A DNA stretch of 28,481 nt from positions 1-28,481 of the forward strand of contig CALAYL010000002.1 of the NCBI GenBank assembly GCA_937894725.1, written 5' to 3'. Below are positions 7,893 through 15,477 of this stretch, piece by piece. Every line of letters starts with the position of its first letter. Within the stretch, counting starts at the first letter, position 1. Both the position numbers and the translations under genes were made by a program. This DNA is from an uncultured Bacteroidota bacterium (GTDB lineage Bacteria; Bacteroidota; Bacteroidia; Chitinophagales; LD1). The notes below the pieces were generated by a model that saw nothing but the letters and a program-made list of their open reading frames with translations, was not told the DNA's origin and did not search any database.

Positions 7893-8969
7893 TTATAAAA
7901 AAGGCGTTTTTACCACTTTTGCCTTTATGGCTTGATTGCGTATTTCTATAAAAATAGGCGTATCGACATTGGCAAATTCAGTAGCTACATACCCCATACC
8001 AATAGCCTTACCTAATGATGGAGATTGTGTACCTGAAGTTACCTCACCTATGGCCTTGCCTGCCTCATCTTTGATGATATAATGCTGGCGAGCTATACCT
8101 CTATCTACCATTTCAAAACCAACGAGTTTTCTTTTCACTCCTGTTTCTTTTAGGTTTTTGTGATAAGCTGCCTGTGTAAAGTTTTTGGTAAATTTTGTAA
8201 TCCATCCTAAGCCCGCTTCGATAGGTGATGTGGTGTCATCTATATCATGTCCATAAAGACAAAATCCTTTTTCGAGACGAAGGGTATCTCTACAACCCAG
8301 ACCACAAGGCAATATACCATAGTCTTTGCCTGCTGCAAAAATTGCCTCCCACAATTTCACCACATCTTCATTGTGTACATAGATTTCAAATCCGCCTGCA
8401 CCGGTATAGCCAGTATTGGATATAATGGCGTGCTCTATACCTGCTATTTTACCCGAAACGAAAGCATAATAAGGAATATCGGATAGATTCACCTCCGTGA
8501 GTGTCTGCAACACGGCTGAGGCATCTGGCCCTTGTACAGCAAGCAGACTCATACTCTCGCTATAATTTTTCATCTCTACTCCAGTGGTGTCATGCTTAGA
8601 TATCCAATTCCAGTCTTTATCAATGTTTGAGGCGTTTACCACCAACATATAGTGGTCCGCTGCAAATCTATAAACCAATAAATCATCCACGATTCCTCCT
8701 TCATCGTTTGTCAAACAAGAATATTGCACCTTGCCATCGGTGAGTTTAGACGCATCGTTGGTCGTGAGCTGTTGGATAAGTGCCAATGCGTTTTCCCCCT
8801 TGAGCATAAACTCTCCCATGTGTGATACATCAAATACGCCTATGCTTTTACGAATCTGCAAGTGCTCTTGATTGATACCCGAATAAGATATGGGCATATT
8901 GTAACCTGCAAATTCGGCCATCTTTGCGCCAAGAGCTATATGGGTATCTGTAAGTGCTGTATTTTTCAT
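7893..8969 (-). CDS. gcvT: Glycine cleavage system T protein (aminomethyltransferase)
   Basis: 358 residues, normal GcvT length. It transfers the methylene group from the aminomethyl-lipoyl H protein to tetrahydrofolate, releasing ammonia, in the cytoplasm. Recognisable motifs are MAEFAGYNMPISY near the N-terminus, IGVFDVSHMGEF, LLAVQGPDA, NTGYTGAGGFEIY, GLGCRDTLRLE with the GHD that follows, and a C-terminal barrel with GEVTSGTQSPSLGKAIGMGYV. The start ATG is at 8969. No gcvH or gcvP is in the window; scattered gcv genes are common in Bacteroidota. It is divergent from the lpxD-like gene with 89 nt between them. Confidence 0.97.
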   Translation of the reverse strand: MKNTALTDTHIALGAKMAEFAGYNMPISYSGINQEHLQIRKSIGVFDVSHMGEFMLKGENALALIQQLTTNDASKLTDGKVQYSCLTNDEGGIVDDLLVYRFAADHYMLVVNASNIDKDWNWISKHDTTGVEMKNYSESMSLLAVQGPDASAVLQTLTEVNLSDIPYYAFVSGKIAGIEHAIISNTGYTGAGGFEIYVHNEDVVKLWEAIFAAGKDYGILPCGLGCRDTLRLEKGFCLYGHDIDDTTSPIEAGLGWITKFTKNFTQAAYHKNLKETGVKRKLVGFEMVDRGIARQHYIIKDEAGKAIGEVTSGTQSPSLGKAIGMGYVATEFANVDTPIFIEIRNQAIKAKVVKTPFL

Positions 8970-9041
8970 GCGATTTGATTTTTTGTAAAAGTAAAAAAAG
9001 AAGCCATTTTAAGGAGTATGCAATGATTTAAACTAAAATCG

Positions 9042-9049
9042 TACATTCG
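9042..9049 (+). promoter_or_regulatory. Possible -7 box (TACATTCG) upstream of the lpxD-like gene
   Basis: One mismatch from TAnnTTTG, placed 9 nt before the ATG at 9059. No convincing -33 element is present. If real, the transcript leader would be only a few nucleotides long. Weak evidence. Confidence 0.25.
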
Positions 9050-9058
9050 CTCTTCTGA

Positions 9059-9991
9059 ATGAAACTAAAAAGTCCGATATCTGCGGAGTCATTAGCCGCA
9101 CATTTTAATCTAGAACTCATAGGGGATAAAACTCGTTTGATTCAGGGATTAAATGAAATACACAATGTACAGCAGGGTGACATCACCTTTGTGGATCATC
9201 CGAAATATTACGCAAAAACACTTAATTCTGCTGCTGCTGTAGTGCTTATCAACAAACGCATTGAAGCTCCCGAAGGCAAAACGCTTCTCTATCATCAAGA
9301 ACCTTTTGAAATCTATACCGCCCTTGCAAAAGAGCATCATCCGAGTTGTTTTTCGACCCAACGAATAGAATCCCAAAACATAGGCGAAGGCACTTGGATA
9401 GCAACTACTGCTTCCATAGGTCATGCAGTCACGATAGGCAAAAACTGCCAGATACACCCAGGCGTAGTGATTTATCCATACACTATTATAGGTAACAATG
9501 TGATTATCCATGCCAATACGGTGATAGGTGCAGATGCTTTTTACTACAAAAAAAAATCAGACGGCTACCACAAAATGCATACCGCAGGACATACCGAAAT
9601 CGAAGACAATGTAGAGATAGGCCCCAACTGCACCATAGTAGCAGGGGTATCGGCTCCTACTCGAATCGGTAGAGGCACTAAGCTTGATGGGTTGGTGCAT
9701 ATAGGACACGATGTGGTGATAGGCAAAGATTGTATCTTGGCTGCACAAGTGGGAATCGCTGGCAATGTAATCGTAGGCAATAGAGTCGTATTTTACGGCA
9801 AAGCCGGCTCGACCAAAAATGTGACGATAGGCGATGATGCGATAATCATGGGCGCATCACAAGTAGGCAAAAGTCTTGAAGGTGGTAAGTCATATCTCGG
9901 CACCCCTGCAGCCGAACTCAAAACCGTAGCACGTGAGTGGGCTATAATAAAAAAACTACCCGACCTTTGGGATAAACTTAAACAACTTTAG
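9059..9991 (+). CDS. lpxD: LpxD-like UDP-3-O-acylglucosamine N-acyltransferase
   Basis: 310 residues, slightly shorter than classical LpxD (about 340). It has an N-terminal uridine-binding-type domain (residues about 1-100, with GDITFVDHPKYY) and then a left-handed beta helix of hexapeptide repeats (IGHAVTIGKNCQIHPGVVIY and similar) to about residue 285, with a short C-terminal helix. H217 in VHIGHDVVIG matches the position of the catalytic His of LpxD. The reaction adds the N-linked hydroxyacyl chain to UDP-3-O-acylglucosamine in lipid A synthesis. Some Bacteroidota carry two LpxD-like genes, and the short form may be a second, specialised copy. No fabZ, lpxA or lpxC is nearby, so a role outside the main lipid A pathway is possible. 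It leads a set with the M61 peptidase gene 10 nt downstream. Confidence 0.85.
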   Translation: MKLKSPISAESLAAHFNLELIGDKTRLIQGLNEIHNVQQGDITFVDHPKYYAKTLNSAAAVVLINKRIEAPEGKTLLYHQEPFEIYTALAKEHHPSCFSTQRIESQNIGEGTWIATTASIGHAVTIGKNCQIHPGVVIYPYTIIGNNVIIHANTVIGADAFYYKKKSDGYHKMHTAGHTEIEDNVEIGPNCTIVAGVSAPTRIGRGTKLDGLVHIGHDVVIGKDCILAAQVGIAGNVIVGNRVVFYGKAGSTKNVTIGDDAIIMGASQVGKSLEGGKSYLGTPAAELKTVAREWAIIKKLPDLWDKLKQL

Positions 9992-10001
9992 TTTTTACAA
10001 A

Positions 10002-11840
10002 ATGAAGAAAATCGTATTGACATTAGGGCTAATGCCTATATTGCTATGGGCTACTGAAAATAGCTACCGTTATCAGATAGACCTCACGCAATTAAAGAAT
10101 GACCAGCTCACGGTAACGCTCAATACGCCTAAAATAGCAAGTGATAGCGCTTATTTCAGCTTTCCTAAAATGGTGCCAGGCACTTATTCTATTTCAGACT
10201 TTGGCCGTTTTATTGAAAATGTACAAGCATTTGATATGAATGGAAAAAGCATTTCAAATACGAAAATAGATGACAATACATGGCTTATCACACCCGCCCA
10301 AAATCTTACTAAAATACAATACATAGTAAACGATACCTATGATGCTATAGTGAGCAATCCTATTTTTGAGCCCGCAGGCAACAACTTTGAAAAAGACAGC
10401 AACTATATTTTAAATCTTTTTGCGACACTTGGCTATTTTGATGGAAAATTAACACTACCATTAAGTTTGTCGATTACACATGCTCCTTCATTTTTTGGTA
10501 GCACCTCACTCAAAGACCTAAACAAAAGCGATACACGCGATTCATTTCAAATTGAAAACTATCATGTAGCTGTTGACAATCCCATTCTTTACTGCGTTCC
10601 CGATACAGCTACGGTGATGGTAGGCAATACCGAAGTGCTTATCTCAATATACTCAACTCACAAAGCAAACCGAGCTGAAAAAATCGCTAAAAGCTTGAGC
10701 GATTTGCTCAAAGCTCAAGGCGACTATTTGGGTGGCGTTTTGCCTGTAGATAAATATTCGTTTTTGATTTATATAGCCAATCATGATGGACTCACAGGCG
10801 GATATGGTGCTCTCGAACACGCCTACTGCTCTATGTATTTTTTGCCCGAAATGCCAGATGCTGTTTTGATTCCACAACTTAGAGAAATAGCTGCTCACGA
10901 GTTTTTTCATATTGTGACTCCGCTCAACATCCATAGCAAAGAGATTCAGTTTTTTGATTATGACCACCCTAAAATGTCGGCACATCTTTGGCTCTACGAA
11001 GGCACTACGGAGTATCATGCACACGCTGTACAAGTCAAATATGGCTTTACAAAACCAGCTGAATTCCTCTCCACACTTCGTGAAAAAATGACACAGGCAC
11101 GATTTGCATTTAACGACACAGTGCCCTTTACTACATTAAGCCTAGGCGTACTTGATTCCTTTGAAAAAGAATATCCAAATGTGTATGCTAAGGGCGCGCT
11201 GATAGGGCTTTGTTTGGAACTAAAATTACTTCAAGAGTCAAATGGCAAATATGGATTGATGGATTTGATAAATGATTTGGCGAAAAAATACGGCAAAGAT
11301 ACTTCGTTCGAAGATGCAGAGTTATTTGATGTGATTACAAAAGTGACCTACCCATCTATAGGTGAATTTTTGAAAAAGCATGTAGCCGGCAACAGTCCAT
11401 TGCCATTCAAAGAATATCTCGACTATGTAGGTGTGAGCTATACCGATATAGTGAGCACAAAAGGTTATTCGCTAGGACAAATAGAACTTGGTTTTGACCC
11501 AAAAAGCAAAAAAATATTCGTGAATAGCACAAAAAATATGAATGATTTTGGTCGAGCAATGGGATATCAAGAAGGCGATATATTTGCATCGCTCAATGGC
11601 AAAAAAGCAACTCCGATAAACTTCAAAATATTTAGAGATACCTGGGCTAAGAAAATCAAAAAAGGAGACAAATTAAAAATCGAAATGCTCCGCCCGCAAG
11701 CCAATGGCACTTATAAAAAAGTAAAATTGTCATCGCCTGTTTTTGAATCAGAAAGTAAGCAATACGACCAACTATCTTTTTCTCCTAAGGCATCTGAAAC
11801 CCAGCTTGCACTCCGCAAAGCATGGTTAGAAAAAAGATAA
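10002..11840 (+). CDS. M61 family metallopeptidase with PDZ domain (glycyl aminopeptidase-like)
   Basis: 612 residues. A signal peptide (MKKIVLTLGLMPILLWA) sends it to the periplasm. An N-terminal beta domain (about 20-215) precedes the peptidase domain with zinc motif HEFFH (H299, E300, H303) and a downstream WLYEGTTEY whose E333 is the likely third ligand. The HIVTPLNIHSKEI segment after the zinc site is typical of M61. A C-terminal PDZ-like domain covers about 485-590 (FGRAMGYQEGDIFASLNGKKA). Family members release N-terminal glycine or alanine from peptides. It starts 10 nt after the lpxD-like gene and is followed 9 nt later by a small ORF, so a single transcript is likely. Confidence 0.93.
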   Translation: MKKIVLTLGLMPILLWATENSYRYQIDLTQLKNDQLTVTLNTPKIASDSAYFSFPKMVPGTYSISDFGRFIENVQAFDMNGKSISNTKIDDNTWLITPAQNLTKIQYIVNDTYDAIVSNPIFEPAGNNFEKDSNYILNLFATLGYFDGKLTLPLSLSITHAPSFFGSTSLKDLNKSDTRDSFQIENYHVAVDNPILYCVPDTATVMVGNTEVLISIYSTHKANRAEKIAKSLSDLLKAQGDYLGGVLPVDKYSFLIYIANHDGLTGGYGALEHAYCSMYFLPEMPDAVLIPQLREIAAHEFFHIVTPLNIHSKEIQFFDYDHPKMSAHLWLYEGTTEYHAHAVQVKYGFTKPAEFLSTLREKMTQARFAFNDTVPFTTLSLGVLDSFEKEYPNVYAKGALIGLCLELKLLQESNGKYGLMDLINDLAKKYGKDTSFEDAELFDVITKVTYPSIGEFLKKHVAGNSPLPFKEYLDYVGVSYTDIVSTKGYSLGQIELGFDPKSKKIFVNSTKNMNDFGRAMGYQEGDIFASLNGKKATPINFKIFRDTWAKKIKKGDKLKIEMLRPQANGTYKKVKLSSPVFESESKQYDQLSFSPKASETQLALRKAWLEKR

Positions 11841-11849
11841 TATCTTCTA

Positions 11850-12056
11850 GTGCGCAATACGACTAAACTAAAAACCCTACTGCTTAAATATACGTTGACC
11901 TTTGATATGGATGATGATGGGCGCTTTTTTCTGAAATTGACGGACAAAGCCACCCATCAAACGAGTTTGATAGAAGGCGAATCGTATAGTAAAATTCTCG
12001 CTAAAGCGTATAGCTTTTTATTGAAAGATTTGAAAGGAGGAAATTTTGAATTGTAG
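11850..12056 (+). CDS. Small protein of unknown function (68 aa)
   Basis: A GTG start 9 nt after the M61 stop opens a 68-residue frame ending in TAG, in the only space between the M61 gene and the convergent clpX. The product has a basic N-terminus (MRNTTKLKTLLLKYTLTF), an acidic turn (DMDDDGR), and strand-like then helix-like segments (FFLKLTDKA, SYSKILAKAYSFLLKDLK). No signal peptide or membrane span is visible. Spacing and the charge-balanced, non-repetitive composition suggest a real gene co-transcribed with the peptidase. I do not recognise the family. Confidence 0.6.
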   Translation: MRNTTKLKTLLLKYTLTFDMDDDGRFFLKLTDKATHQTSLIEGESYSKILAKAYSFLLKDLKGGNFEL

Positions 12057-12079
12057 CTTGCTTCTAATGTTGTGTCAAA

Positions 12080-13318
12080 CTATGCCGCCATCAATTTTTC
12101 GATGTTTGTTTTTGCAAATTTCTCTTCACAATACTGTCTATCAATCTCAAAGCTATCGGTATCTGTAGCAGATGGTAATTCATACATAGCATCGGTCATA
12201 ATAGCTTCGCAGATAGAGCGAAGACCTCGTGCACCTAGGTTGTACTCCATCGCTTTCTCTACCATAAAATCGAGCGCATCGTCTGCAAAGGTAAGCTTGA
12301 TGTTTTCTAAATCAAAAAGCTTTTGGTATTGCTTGAGCAGGGCGTTTTTAGGCTCAGTGAGAATGGCCTTGAGTGCTTCTTTACCTAATGGGTCTAGGTG
12401 TACAAGCACTGGCAAGCGACCGATCAATTCGGGTATCAAACCAAAACTTCGTAAATCGCTTGGCGATACATATTGAAGAAAGTTTTCTTCGTCTAATTTA
12501 TTTTTTTCTTTGGTTTTTTTGAAGCCTATTTTGGCCTGATTTAGTCGAGAGGCTATTATCTTTTCAATACCATCAAACGCACCACCACAGATAAAAAGAA
12601 TATTGGAGGTATTTAATTTTACCATTTTAGCATCAGGATGTTTTCTTCCTCCTTGGGGTGGTACTAGTACCTCTGAACCTTCGAGGAGTTTTAGCAATCC
12701 TTGCTGCACTCCTTCGCCCGACACATCGCGTGTAATAGATGGATTGTCACTCTTACGAGCTATTTTGTCCATTTCATCTACATAAATAATACCTCGCTGT
12801 GCTGCGTCTATATCATAATTACAGCTTTGTAAAAGCCGAGACAAAATACTCTCCACATCTTCACCTACATAACCCGCTTCGGTAAATACTGTAGCATCGA
12901 CAATAGTGAAAGGTACATTCAAAAATCGCGCTATGGTTTTAGCCAAAAGTGTTTTCCCTGTGCCCGTACGACCTATCACCAGAATGTTCGATTTCTCTAT
13001 TTCTACTTCTTCGTCCTTGCGTTGATTGAGTCGCTTATAATGGTTATACACCGCTACTGCGAGATATTTTTTTGCTTCCTGCTGACCTATCACAAACTGA
13101 TCTAAAAATGCAGAAATTTCTTTCGGCTTTACGTTGTTGGGTAAGGTATTTTGTCCTTTACCAGATTTTTGTAAAAGCTCATCATCTATGATAGTTTGCG
13201 CTTGCAATACACATTGATCACATATTTGCCCCTCCAATCCTGTAATCAAGATTTGGGTCTCTCGCTTTTTTCGTCCGCAAAACGAACAACTTGTCTCTGT
13301 TTCTTTTTTCGATGCCAT
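12080..13318 (-). CDS. clpX: ATP-dependent Clp protease ATP-binding subunit ClpX
   Basis: 412 residues. The N-terminal zinc-binding domain has C11, C14, C33 and C36 (CSFC, CDQC). The AAA+ module has a Walker A GRTGTGKT at 116-123 and Walker B IIYVDEMD at 177-184. The IGF loop that docks on ClpP is present (AKIGFKK). ClpX unfolds substrates and feeds them into ClpP in the cytoplasm. The start ATG at 13318 is preceded by AAAGGAAA, a fair ribosome-binding site. It follows clpP by 21 nt in the usual clpP-clpX order. The Arg in the second position of the Walker A loop differs from the common GPTG or GETG forms, but that position is variable. Confidence 0.97.
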   Translation of the reverse strand: MASKKETETSCSFCGRKKRETQILITGLEGQICDQCVLQAQTIIDDELLQKSGKGQNTLPNNVKPKEISAFLDQFVIGQQEAKKYLAVAVYNHYKRLNQRKDEEVEIEKSNILVIGRTGTGKTLLAKTIARFLNVPFTIVDATVFTEAGYVGEDVESILSRLLQSCNYDIDAAQRGIIYVDEMDKIARKSDNPSITRDVSGEGVQQGLLKLLEGSEVLVPPQGGRKHPDAKMVKLNTSNILFICGGAFDGIEKIIASRLNQAKIGFKKTKEKNKLDEENFLQYVSPSDLRSFGLIPELIGRLPVLVHLDPLGKEALKAILTEPKNALLKQYQKLFDLENIKLTFADDALDFMVEKAMEYNLGARGLRSICEAIMTDAMYELPSATDTDSFEIDRQYCEEKFAKTNIEKLMAA

Positions 13319-13339
13319 TTTCCTTTTATCTATCTGCTA

Positions 13340-14056
13340 TTATAGCTCTTCGCTTTTGTTTTTTGAATTGCTTCTAATCAGCACTTCATCTATCATACCA
13401 TATTCTTTTGCTTCGTATGCTCTCAACCAATAATCCCTATCCGCATCTTTCACTATTTTATCCATAGGTTGACCACTATGCTCTACTAGTATGTCGTATA
13501 GCTCTTCCTTTATTTTTCGCATTTCAGCGACTGATATCATAATATCGCTCGTTTTGCCACCTATACCTCCGAGTGGCTGATGAATCATCACACGGGCGTG
13601 TTTAAGCGCAGTACGTTTACCTTTTTCTCCTGCACACAGCAATACTGCTGCCATCGAAGCAGCTATGCCAGTACAGATAGTCGCTACATCCATATTTACA
13701 TATTGCATAGTGTCATATATACCTAAGCCAGAATACACTTCACCGCCAGGTGAGTTGATGTAAATCTGCACATCTGACCTATTGTCTGATGATTCTAAAA
13801 ACAACAACTGCGCTTGAATGATGCTAGCTATATAATCATTTACGTCAGTACCTAAGAAAATGATTCGATCCATCATCAATCGAGAGAATACATCGACCTC
13901 TCTAAAAGGCATAGGTCGCTCCTCAATGACCGTACGAGTAAGGTTTTGAATACCCGTACTGCTTACTGCACTCATGTATTTTTCGAGGTGCATGCTACTC
14001 ATGCCGTGATGTTTTACAGCGTAGTTTTTAAAATCAAGTGCTTCTTTTTCTGTCAT
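13340..14056 (-). CDS. clpP: ATP-dependent Clp protease proteolytic subunit ClpP
   Basis: 238 residues, about 30-40 longer than the typical ClpP. The catalytic triad is S134 (GIAASMAA), H159 (RVMIHQPLGG) and probably D208 (DADRDYW). The core begins around residue 42 (RTVIEERPMPFREVDVFSRLM). The extra N-terminus (MTEKEALDFKNYAVKHHGMS and on to about 40) is moderately charged and could be a propeptide or a Bacteroidota-specific extension. Its ATG at 14056 is the first in frame, but the Met residues at 19, 22 and 28 are alternative starts. ClpP forms the barrel-shaped serine protease working with ClpX, encoded just downstream. It is divergent from a TetR regulator with a shared 147-nt promoter region. 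Confidence 0.96.
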   Translation of the reverse strand: MTEKEALDFKNYAVKHHGMSSMHLEKYMSAVSSTGIQNLTRTVIEERPMPFREVDVFSRLMMDRIIFLGTDVNDYIASIIQAQLLFLESSDNRSDVQIYINSPGGEVYSGLGIYDTMQYVNMDVATICTGIAASMAAVLLCAGEKGKRTALKHARVMIHQPLGGIGGKTSDIMISVAEMRKIKEELYDILVEHSGQPMDKIVKDADRDYWLRAYEAKEYGMIDEVLIRSNSKNKSEEL

Positions 14057-14159
14057 ATTATATTGTTAGACTCCAAATCTTTGAATAAAATATGGTATAT
14101 CAAAGTTTATTTCAAAACTTTATAAAAAAAGAATTGTCTGTCAAATCTGCTTTATTTCG

Positions 14160-14173
14160 ACCAAACGTTTGGT
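14160..14173. promoter_or_regulatory. Perfect 14-bp palindrome, likely TetR operator
   Basis: ACCAAACGTTTGGT reads the same on both strands without mismatch and lies 30 nt upstream of the TetR gene start. Its TTTG (14168-14171) is also the -33 promoter element, so a bound repressor dimer would block RNA polymerase. Size and position fit TetR-family autoregulation. It also sits about 100 nt from the divergent clpP start and could affect that promoter. Confidence 0.65.
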
Positions 14174-14198
14174 AAATCACCTCATAGCGTTAAATTTG
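14168..14198 (+). promoter_or_regulatory. Consensus Bacteroidota promoter of the tetR gene (TTTG-N19-TAAATTTG)
   Basis: TTTG at 14168-14171, a 19-nt spacer, and TAAATTTG at 14191-14198 match the Bacteroidota -33/-7 consensus in sequence and spacing. Transcription should begin about 4-6 nt after the -7 box, at or just before the ATG at 14204, giving an almost leaderless mRNA. Confidence 0.7.
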
Positions 14199-14203
14199 CG
14201 ATT

Positions 14204-14779
14204 ATGCCTAAGCAAAAAGTTGATGAATCGTTTATAGTGCTGCAATCGTTGCAGCTTTTTAGAAAAAAGAGCTACTACCATACCTCTATGTCTGATATAG
14301 CGGCTGCCTGCGGTTTGCAAAAGGGTAGCTTGTATCACTATTTTCCGAGTAAAGAAGAATTGATGAAACGAGTTATCATATCGGTACATCAATATTTCAA
14401 AGAAAAGGTTTTTGCCCATGCGTATGATAAAACCCAAACACCAACCAAGCGATTAGAACTGCTATTTGAAAGTGCGGAGCGTATATTTATGGATCAAGAG
14501 ACTGGTTCACTCATGGGCAATGTAGGTGTAGAAACGGCCTTGATGATTCCTGAATTTGCGGATATGGTACGTCAGTTTTTCCTAGATTTTTTTCATGCCA
14601 TAAAGACGATTTATCTTGATAAATACAGCGAAGAAGTGGCTAATGAACTTGCCGAGCGAAGCGTAGCAGAGATTGAAGGGAGCCTTATGTTTGCCAGAGT
14701 TTTTAATGACCACTCTTACCTCAAAAATTCGATGAAGCGAATCTTGTCGCGTATAGAAAGCAAAAAAGAGCTGGCATAA
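14204..14779 (+). CDS. TetR/AcrR family transcriptional regulator
   Basis: 191 residues. The N-terminal helix-turn-helix covers about residues 8-55, with the family pattern TSMSDIAAACGLQKGSLYHYFPSKEEL. The C-terminal all-helical domain (about 70-190) would bind a ligand and dimerise. Its FESAERIF and GNVGVETALM segments resemble regulators of the AcrR/QacR type that respond to lipophilic compounds, but the ligand is unknown. The start is fixed because the next Met (in TSMSD) lies inside the DNA-binding domain. A perfect palindrome overlaps its own -33 box, so it is probably autorepressed. No obvious target operon follows; the next gene is convergent, and clpP is divergent. Confidence 0.93.
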   Translation: MPKQKVDESFIVLQSLQLFRKKSYYHTSMSDIAAACGLQKGSLYHYFPSKEELMKRVIISVHQYFKEKVFAHAYDKTQTPTKRLELLFESAERIFMDQETGSLMGNVGVETALMIPEFADMVRQFFLDFFHAIKTIYLDKYSEEVANELAERSVAEIEGSLMFARVFNDHSYLKNSMKRILSRIESKKELA

Positions 14780-14816
14780 TACCAACCCTTTTCATTTACG
14801 TCATCCATTACGTTTA

Positions 14817-15392
14817 TTATTTCTTCCCAAACATATTGGTGAGTGTACCTAAGATACCGCCTGCACTTTGATTGCCACCTTGATTTGACAATAGCTGTCC
14901 TGCAATGCCTGCTATATCTACATTGCCTCCTTGACCGCCTGTAAACTGATTGAGTAAGCCATTAAAATCTACCCCTGCAGCACCTTTACCTCCAGTAAGT
15001 GAACTTATCACCGTATTCATATCTACACTCGAATTGTTTGGGTCGGCAGTTTGTTGTGAAAATTGACTCAATACACTTGGTAGAATAGAAGAAACAAGGT
15101 TTTGTGCCGTTTGCGGATTTATACCAAATTTCTGACCCAACGAACCAATCAAATTTTGCGAAATCATATTCACAATCGGGTTGTTACTGATTTGTTGTTG
15201 GTTTCCTCCTTGGCTAAAAAGACTCATTACATCGCCTAGGTTGCCATTTTGGATTGCCCCAGATAGGCCATTTTGGATTGCGCTCATTACTTCATTGGTT
15301 ACAGCGGAATTGTGCTCATTCGGGATCTCCTGATTATTTACAATCGCGCCTTGTGCTTGCTCTTGCACTACTTTTAAAAGTTGTTCTAACAT
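14817..15392 (-). CDS. YidB/DUF937-like protein
   Basis: 191 residues, rich in Gln, Asn, Gly and Ser, with no signal peptide. It opens with a helical segment (MLEQLLKVVQEQAQG). It then shows the pattern of DUF937/YidB proteins: SLFSQGGN, ISQNLIGSLGQKFGINPQTAQNLVSSILPSVLSQFS (helical repeats). The tail is Gly-rich, with FTGGQGG, LLSNQGGN and ILGTLTNMFGKK. The biochemical role of this family is not known to me; members are widespread small soluble proteins. It is convergent with tetR (37 nt between stops) and divergent from the ACMSD gene. Family assignment is by pattern and moderately sure. Confidence 0.75.
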   Translation of the reverse strand: MLEQLLKVVQEQAQGAIVNNQEIPNEHNSAVTNEVMSAIQNGLSGAIQNGNLGDVMSLFSQGGNQQQISNNPIVNMISQNLIGSLGQKFGINPQTAQNLVSSILPSVLSQFSQQTADPNNSSVDMNTVISSLTGGKGAAGVDFNGLLNQFTGGQGGNVDIAGIAGQLLSNQGGNQSAGGILGTLTNMFGKK

Positions 15393-15422
15393 AGTTTTGT
15401 TTGTGTTTGTGAAAAAATAGAG

Positions 15423-15453
15423 TTTAAAATTGCTTAATTAAAAAATATATTTG
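15423..15453 (+). promoter_or_regulatory. Promoter of the ACMSD-kynU operon
   Basis: TATATTTG at 15446-15453 matches TAnnTTTG exactly. TTTA at 15423-15426 is a 3/4 match to the -33 TTTG, with the ideal 19-nt spacer. The predicted start of transcription lies about 20 nt before the TTG start codon at 15478. Confidence 0.5.
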
Positions 15454-15477
15454 AAGGACATTGAACTAAACTGAATT

